From the NCBI GenBank assembly GCA_002495055.1, contig DADR01000032.1, forward strand, positions 1 through 9,046: a stretch of 9,046 nucleotides of DNA, written 5' to 3'. The stretch is from Methanoregula sp. UBA247. GTDB taxonomy: Archaea > Halobacteriota > Methanomicrobia > Methanomicrobiales > Methanospirillaceae. Within the stretch, counting starts at the first letter, position 1, and each line of letters begins with the position of its first letter. The notes beneath the pieces are model-generated. The model was not told where the DNA came from. It did no database searches and saw nothing but the letters and a program-made list of their open reading frames with translations. The translations under genes were made by a program, and so were the position numbers. This document shows positions 5,597 through 9,046 of this stretch, piece by piece.

Positions 5597-5701
5597 AATT
5601 TTATTTTATGCTTTAATTTTTTGCACAAGAAAAAAATCATAATGAGGAATGGGAAATTCGGTTTGAGGCGGCTCCATTTGGTTAACCAGGGAGATATCTG
5701 A

Positions 5702-6172
5702 ATGAAGTTACATTGGATCAAATATTTGATCGTCGGAATCATACTGACCGGCATCATCATTCTTCCCGCAATCGCGCTCTTCAATGTCGTTGTCTATAAT
5801 GTCCCTGTCTTTGGGCCGGATAAACCAACGACACTACCGGAGTTGAATACCAAAAGTCGTCCGATTCAGTTTACCGCTATTAAAATTGATGACCCGGTAC
5901 GGAAAAATCTGCTGACAGAAGATCAGGCATGGGAGTATACATGGGCATTTTTGCATGACAGAGTTGGATTTAAGATCTTCCTGCCGATGGAAAAACGCAA
6001 TGGTATTTTAAAAAGGATAGTCGATGATAAAGGAAATCAATACTTGGCATGGGACTTTTCTGCGAGACAAAAGGAACGTCCATTTCTTATCTATGAGCAA
6101 TTTAATCTTGGAGGGAATATTTTTATCGACGCTCATGACGGGCATGTTCTCTGGTATTATGCATTTCTCTGA
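5702..6172 (+). CDS. Membrane-anchored protein with PepSY-like C-terminus
   Basis: This 156-aa protein has one strong N-terminal membrane segment (Y8-V30) after a short basic start (MKLHWIK). It has no lipobox or clear cleavage site, so it is probably anchored with its C-terminal domain outside. The C-terminal half resembles the PepSY fold: a helix-forming LTEDQAWEYTWAFLHDR (71-87), then strands with QYLAWDFSAR (113-122), and the typical ending GGNIFIDAHDGHVLWYY (137-153), like the family's V-x-I-D-A-x-T-G-x-V-L. PepSY domains occur in protease propeptides and cell-envelope proteins and often act as inhibitors or modulators; no specific partner is indicated here. The start at ATG 5702 has GGGAG (5689-5693) upstream. 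PepSY assignment is inference from pattern; that it is a real gene is likely. Confidence 0.75.
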   Translation: MKLHWIKYLIVGIILTGIIILPAIALFNVVVYNVPVFGPDKPTTLPELNTKSRPIQFTAIKIDDPVRKNLLTEDQAWEYTWAFLHDRVGFKIFLPMEKRNGILKRIVDDKGNQYLAWDFSARQKERPFLIYEQFNLGGNIFIDAHDGHVLWYYAFL

Positions 6173-6189
6173 TAGCGGGAGAAAATAAA

Positions 6190-6361
6190 ATGAATTCCCT
6201 CAAAGAAGTAGTCTCAGGTCCCAACAACACTCTTGCCATCTGTCCGGATGGATCTGTTGTCGCGTGGCGCCGACGGTAATCCCGGATTGGAATGGATAAA
6301 ATATCAGGGAGTGTGGGAGACAGGTACGGCAATCTCCGTCAGAATATGTCATGTACAATAG
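6190..6361 (+). pseudogene. Remnant of an RCC1-type repeat protein, frameshifted
   Basis: ATG 6190 opens a 29-codon frame ending at TAA 6277-6279. It contains LKEVVSGPNNTLAICPDGSV followed by VAW. This matches the RCC1/beta-propeller repeat pattern G-x-x-H-T-L-A-L-x-x-D-G-T-V-V-A-W-G-D-N, with N in place of the usual H. Just after VAW the expected G-D-N continuation is found in the next frame (DGNPG, 6272-6286), and that frame stays open to TAG 6359-6361. One extra base near 6268-6271 would explain this. The rest of the protein is absent: only one repeat is recognisable and no signal peptide is present. It lies 17 bp after the PepSY-like gene. I read it as a decayed gene piece; a short functional peptide is less likely. 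Confidence 0.5.
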
Positions 6362-6362
6362 C

Positions 6363-6392
6363 AAAAAAAAGGTCTTCTACAAACCAAAAAAA
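6363..6392 (-). terminator. Oligo-T terminators after rps6e
   Basis: On the minus strand runs of seven T (6392-6386) and eight T (6370-6363) begin 8 nt after the S6e stop. This is a strong archaeal oligo-T termination signal between the convergent gene sets. Confidence 0.7.
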
Positions 6393-6400
6393 TTGATATA

Positions 6401-6826
6401 TTATCTTCGGCCGGCTTTTACCTTTTTCTCTGCTTTCTCTCCCTCAACCTTAGGGAAGAGTTCCTCTAATGTTTTGTCACCGTAGGAGGTGACGCGGGCA
6501 TTTATCTGTACGAAGTCAGCGGTAATCTCGTTAGACCGGATCGTTTTTCTCCTGCGTTCTCCTTCCATTGTCGGATGGAACCCGACACCTTCTGTCATAA
6601 GGAGTTTTTTCCGCCCTGCGCCCGGGAGACTCTTTTTTGCCGGTATTCCGGTCCGGTCGGATGCACCGGTAATCATGATTTTGTAGCCTGCGAGTCCCAT
6701 TGCACCCGCGTCGATTTCCTCTCCGATACGCTTACCCACGATTGCGCCAGCAGCGCCTCCTGTTGCGTCCACGTTATAGGCGCGACCGGTCTTTGGGTCT
6801 GATACGACGATTTTTAACTCCACCAT
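6401..6826 (-). CDS. rps6e: Small ribosomal subunit protein S6e
   Basis: S6e is a 30S subunit protein shared by archaea and eukaryotes. The 141-aa product has the family features in order: VVSDPKTGRAYNV (7-19), the GKRIGEEIDAGAMGLAGYKI block (31-50), ITGASDRTGIPAKKSLPGAGRKKLL (52-76), GVGFHPTMEGERRRKTIRSNEI (80-101) and DFVQINARV (104-112). A short basic tail (EKAEKKVKAGRR) ends the protein, without the long phosphorylated tail of eukaryotic S6. ATG 6826 is preceded by AGGAG 7 nt upstream (6834-6838). It lies 152 bp after the aIF5B stop on the same strand. A TATA candidate in that spacer suggests it can be transcribed independently, though readthrough from aIF5B is possible because no terminator is seen between them. 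Confidence 0.97.
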   Translation of the reverse strand: MVELKIVVSDPKTGRAYNVDATGGAAGAIVGKRIGEEIDAGAMGLAGYKIMITGASDRTGIPAKKSLPGAGRKKLLMTEGVGFHPTMEGERRRKTIRSNEITADFVQINARVTSYGDKTLEELFPKVEGEKAEKKVKAGRR

Positions 6827-6855
6827 TCTTATGCTCCTGTTGATTTTCCTTAAAG

Positions 6856-6896
6856 AATCCAGGTAATGGATTTTTCACGTCTCTGGTTGCCGGCAA
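6856..6896 (-). repeat. Two inverted repeats in the rps6e leader
   Basis: TTGCCGGCAA (6887-6896) is a perfect 10-bp palindrome, and AATCC...GGATT (6856-6872) can form a 5-bp stem with a 7-nt loop. Both fall between the proposed promoter and the S6e start, so they would be in the mRNA leader. A regulatory role is only a possibility. Confidence 0.35.
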
Positions 6897-6922
6897 TTCT
6901 GCCTACACATGAGAAGTACCCA

Positions 6923-6932
6923 TTTTATTATA
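6923..6932 (-). promoter_or_regulatory. TATA candidate for rps6e
   Basis: The minus strand reads TATAATAAAA, about 100 nt before the S6e ATG. Transcription would start near 6900 and give a leader of about 75 nt. Confidence 0.45.
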
Positions 6933-6978
6933 CTGGTACGCTATTAAACCCTCGCGTCTCAGGTAAGTGCATCTATAG

Positions 6979-8754
6979 TTATTTTCCCCAGAAGGGATCC
7001 CCTTTTCGCCTCATCGTCGTGAACTCTTCAAGAATTTCCTGCGTGCTCACGTTTAACGTTTTCAGCATCTCACGTTCGAGGACCTTTATGTGCCGCTCCG
7101 GTACATCCACAAATAAGTCATCCCCAACATTCAGCTGTCTGCCGACAGTGACACCCTCTATTGAAATCGCGACTTCGAGTCCTGCATCCGCTTCACGGAT
7201 AGATTCCTGGCGGAGCTGCATGGATTTGAGATGCCCCACTTTCTTTCCGTCAGTTTTGACAAGATTGATGTCGTTGCGTAATTTCCCGCCCAGCACCCGC
7301 ACTCCCACAACCGCCGGGTTGCTCTGCCGGAATACACAATCAGGGAGGAGCCGGATCTTTGCCGGCATCACGATATGTTCAAAACGCTGCTTTTCTAAAA
7401 GCCGTTTCTGCTCGTCCCGCCATGCGAGATACTGGTCTATCAGCTGGTAGATTACTCTCCCCTCAAACAATTTCACCTGCGTGTAGAGGGGGTTTTTGAT
7501 CATATCGGCAGCGTCAGGAAGGATCTGGGTATTAAATGAGAGAAGTACACGAAATACCGGGTTCTTGATCGTTTCAGTGTCAATCAGGTCGTGACGGCTC
7601 ACCGGCCCGACTTCAGCCCGCATCACACCGATTCCTTTTCCTTCAAGTTCCTTGCAGAGCGCTTCCAAAGCTCCGATAGTATCTGCCTTGATCACAATTC
7701 CTTCGTCGGTCAGTTTTACGTGGATCTCTGTCATCTCTTTTTTTATCTTGGCTTCCACTTCTTCCCGGTTACCGCGGACTACAAAAAATGGCGACCCCGC
7801 GATCACGTTCTCGAGGTTCGGCGCGGTGACTTTGATCCCCGCGGCTGCGACCAGGGACTTTACTCTCTCGAACCTGTCCTCAACAAGGATTTCTTTCATG
7901 GGTCGGGGTTTTAAGAGTGACCTCACTTTTGTCACTACCACATCATCCTGCGTAGCGACCGCTATCTCATCACCAATCGCCAGTGTCCCGTCGTAGAGGA
8001 TCACATCCAGTGTCGTCCCGAGTCCCCGCTCTTCTTTCACTTCAAGAACTGTACCCGCGCCCGGACCTTCGACTTCAAGAGCGAGTTCCTCCCCCAGATA
8101 CCGTTGAGCAAGCCCGATCATTACCAGCAGGAGATCTGCAATGCCTTCACCGGTATGGGCACTGACCGGGACTATAGCAAGGTTGCGCTTGAAATCAGAT
8201 ACCCTGTCGAACCGGTCTGCTGAGAATTCCAGTTCTGAAAGCTTTCCCACAATCTCGTACGTCTTGTTCTCAACATCCTCTTTCACCCGGTCGTTTTGCT
8301 TGGCAAACGATGTGAGGAACGATTCATTCTCGAATATCCGCCAGCCATGGATCCGGTCGATTTTAGTCGCGGCGATGACAAATGGTGTCCGGCAATTCCG
8401 CAGGATCTGAAGAGCCTCGATTGTCTGGGGCTGGAACCCCTGGTTGATATCGACAACAAGAATTGCCATATCAGCGAGTGCACCACCGCGTGCCCTCAGG
8501 GTGGTGAATGCGTGATGGCCCGGTGTGTCTATGAATAACAGGCCAGGAATATTGAGGGATTTCCCCATCGTCCCGCTCATGGATCGGATTGCATCTATGG
8601 GAACAATCGTTGCGCCTATATGCTGGGTAATTGCTCCCACTTCAGAGCTTACGACAGATGACCCGCGGATGCGGTCCAAAAGAGAGGTCTTCCCGTGATC
8701 AACGTGCCCCATAACGCAGACAATCGGCGTCCTGATCTTCGGGTTATCCGCCAT
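6979..8754 (-). CDS. infB: Archaeal translation initiation factor IF-2 / aIF5B
   Basis: aIF5B is the GTPase that promotes ribosomal subunit joining in initiation, homologous to bacterial IF-2 and eukaryotic eIF5B. The 591-aa product starts directly with the G domain, as is usual in archaea: GHVDHGKT (16-23), GAITQHIGAT (40-49), DTPGH (76-80) and TKID (130-133). The G4 motif has T where NKxD is usual. A domain II beta-barrel follows (about 235-330, with GPGAGTVLEVKEERGLGTTLD), then domain III, a second barrel (domain IV, with ILPDCVFRQSNPAVVGVRVLGG) and a C-terminal helix. The start is ATG 8754: GAGGGG (8763-8768) lies 8 nt upstream. A further upstream start at 8838 would add 28 residues with no likeness to the family. 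No intein or frameshift is seen. rps6e lies downstream. Confidence 0.96.
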   Translation of the reverse strand: MADNPKIRTPIVCVMGHVDHGKTSLLDRIRGSSVVSSEVGAITQHIGATIVPIDAIRSMSGTMGKSLNIPGLLFIDTPGHHAFTTLRARGGALADMAILVVDINQGFQPQTIEALQILRNCRTPFVIAATKIDRIHGWRIFENESFLTSFAKQNDRVKEDVENKTYEIVGKLSELEFSADRFDRVSDFKRNLAIVPVSAHTGEGIADLLLVMIGLAQRYLGEELALEVEGPGAGTVLEVKEERGLGTTLDVILYDGTLAIGDEIAVATQDDVVVTKVRSLLKPRPMKEILVEDRFERVKSLVAAAGIKVTAPNLENVIAGSPFFVVRGNREEVEAKIKKEMTEIHVKLTDEGIVIKADTIGALEALCKELEGKGIGVMRAEVGPVSRHDLIDTETIKNPVFRVLLSFNTQILPDAADMIKNPLYTQVKLFEGRVIYQLIDQYLAWRDEQKRLLEKQRFEHIVMPAKIRLLPDCVFRQSNPAVVGVRVLGGKLRNDINLVKTDGKKVGHLKSMQLRQESIREADAGLEVAISIEGVTVGRQLNVGDDLFVDVPERHIKVLEREMLKTLNVSTQEILEEFTTMRRKGDPFWGK

Positions 8755-8762
8755 ATCCCTGT

Positions 8763-8768
8763 CCCCTC
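8763..8768 (-). promoter_or_regulatory. Shine-Dalgarno deciding the aIF5B start
   Basis: GAGGGG on the minus strand, 8 nt before ATG 8754, supports this start over an in-frame start 84 nt upstream. The spacer 8755-9018 shows no gene. A TATA candidate for aIF5B on the minus strand is TTATTAATA at about 8893-8901. Confidence 0.6.
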
Positions 8769-9018
8769 GTTCCTGCTCTGGTATGGAATAAAAAACCAAT
8801 TCCTCATTTTGGCACCGTCGCCTGGAGTGCCATGCCACACTGTTAAGGAATTGTGTTCAGAGCCACCTGATATGTAATGGATACCTGACCCTATTAATAA
8901 TCACCTTATGATCTTCACTGACCGTACCGCGGTTTAATTACATCCGGAATACCCTGCAGGCGATGGATTTGTAAGGATACATTAATCAGAGTCCGGTGCA
9001 AATGTAAAAGGGACATCT

Positions 9019-9046
9019 GCCAGGGTGGGGTAGTTGGTTATCCTAG
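9019..9046 (+). tRNA. 5' end of a tRNA gene, cut by window edge
   Basis: GCCAGGG (9019-9025) can be the 5' acceptor strand. The following bases fall on the canonical tRNA pattern: T8 (9026), G10-G11-G12 (9028-9030), A14 (9032), G18-G19 (9036-9037), A21 (9040), C23-C24 (9042-9043) and A26 (9045). The D-stem pairs G11-C24 and G12-C23 form, with a G10-T25 wobble. The anticodon is outside the window, so the identity is unknown. The D-arm TGGGGTAG...TATCCT occurs in archaeal tRNAs such as His and Pro. An AT-rich stretch near 8979-8986 could be its TATA element. It is divergent from the aIF5B gene. Confidence 0.75.

Larger units (their letters stand above)
5288..5701. other. 414-bp spacer without a clear gene
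   Basis: This is the longest gene-free stretch of the window. The first part holds the lipoprotein terminator. A C/T-rich block with repeated GTTTTTC elements (5368-5390) leads into an inverted repeat at 5402-5423. A 45-codon frame opening at TTG 5422 and ending at TAA 5559 is the only open frame of note, and it is not convincing. From 5571 to 5640 the DNA is very AT-rich and carries TATA-like elements for the gene at 5702. No tRNA, rRNA or CRISPR structure is seen. Confidence 0.6.

Noticed and set aside
5642..5701. 19-codon ATG frame ending directly before ATG 5702
   Set aside because: It has no Shine-Dalgarno (an A-rich stretch precedes it), and a frame of this length arises easily by chance; noted only because it mirrors the lipoprotein leader ORF.
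5575..5784. Minus-strand 69-codon open frame in the AT-rich spacer
   Set aside because: It overlaps the start of the PepSY-like gene in antisense, is made largely of AT-driven Lys/Ile/Phe codons, and has no ribosome binding site.
6866..7450. Plus-strand 194-codon open frame
   Set aside because: It lies antisense to the well-supported aIF5B gene, is rich in Ser/Arg/Cys as expected for a complementary frame, and resembles no family.
8755..8838. Longer aIF5B start adding 28 residues
   Set aside because: Archaeal aIF5B begins close to the G domain, the added residues are unlike the family, and a Shine-Dalgarno supports ATG 8754.
1..9046. CRISPR array, insertion sequence, integrase or defence system
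   Set aside because: No direct-repeat array, transposase or integrase motif, or known defence protein is visible in any frame.

Overview
The window looks like a chromosomal core region of a methanogenic euryarchaeon, most likely of the Methanomicrobiales. The grounds are archaeal-type information genes (TFB, Gar1, SRP19, ribosomal proteins S8e and S6e, aIF5B/IF-2), a HypB with the archaeal N-terminus, a DUF2240 protein, Shine-Dalgarno sequences of the GGTGAT/GAGGTGA type, and TTATATAT-type TATA boxes with oligo-T terminators. The order assignment is inference from overall resemblance; no search was run.

Layout. Positions 1-2303 carry four minus-strand genes, in transcription order: srp19, a PHP-domain phosphoesterase coupled to it by an ATGA overlap, gar1 and tfb. 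tfb runs off the left edge with at most a few residues missing. At 2304-2357 a 54-bp divergent promoter separates srp19 from hypB on the plus strand. Plus-strand genes then follow: hypB, rps8e, an unrecognised 140-aa protein overlapping a DUF2240 gene, a possible 25-codon leader ORF overlapping a small lipoprotein, a membrane-anchored protein with a PepSY-like C-terminus, and a decayed piece of an RCC1-type repeat. From 6401 to 8754 the minus strand carries rps6e and the aIF5B gene. A tRNA gene begins at 9019 and is cut by the right edge.

How it works together. Most genes serve gene expression: promoter recognition (TFB), rRNA pseudouridylation (Gar1), protein targeting (SRP19), ribosome structure (S8e, S6e) and subunit joining (aIF5B). 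HypB, a nickel chaperone GTPase for [NiFe]-hydrogenase maturation, fits a hydrogen-dependent methanogen. The stretch 4640-6400 is different: two small exported or membrane proteins, a long AT-rich spacer and a gene fragment. It is the most accessory-like part of the window.

I found no mobile element, CRISPR array or defence system, and no clear new multi-gene system. The items most worth a second look are the single TATA element centred between two apparently leaderless divergent genes (srp19/hypB), the leader ORF before the lipoprotein, the unrecognised gene coupled to DUF2240, and the frameshifted RCC1 remnant.
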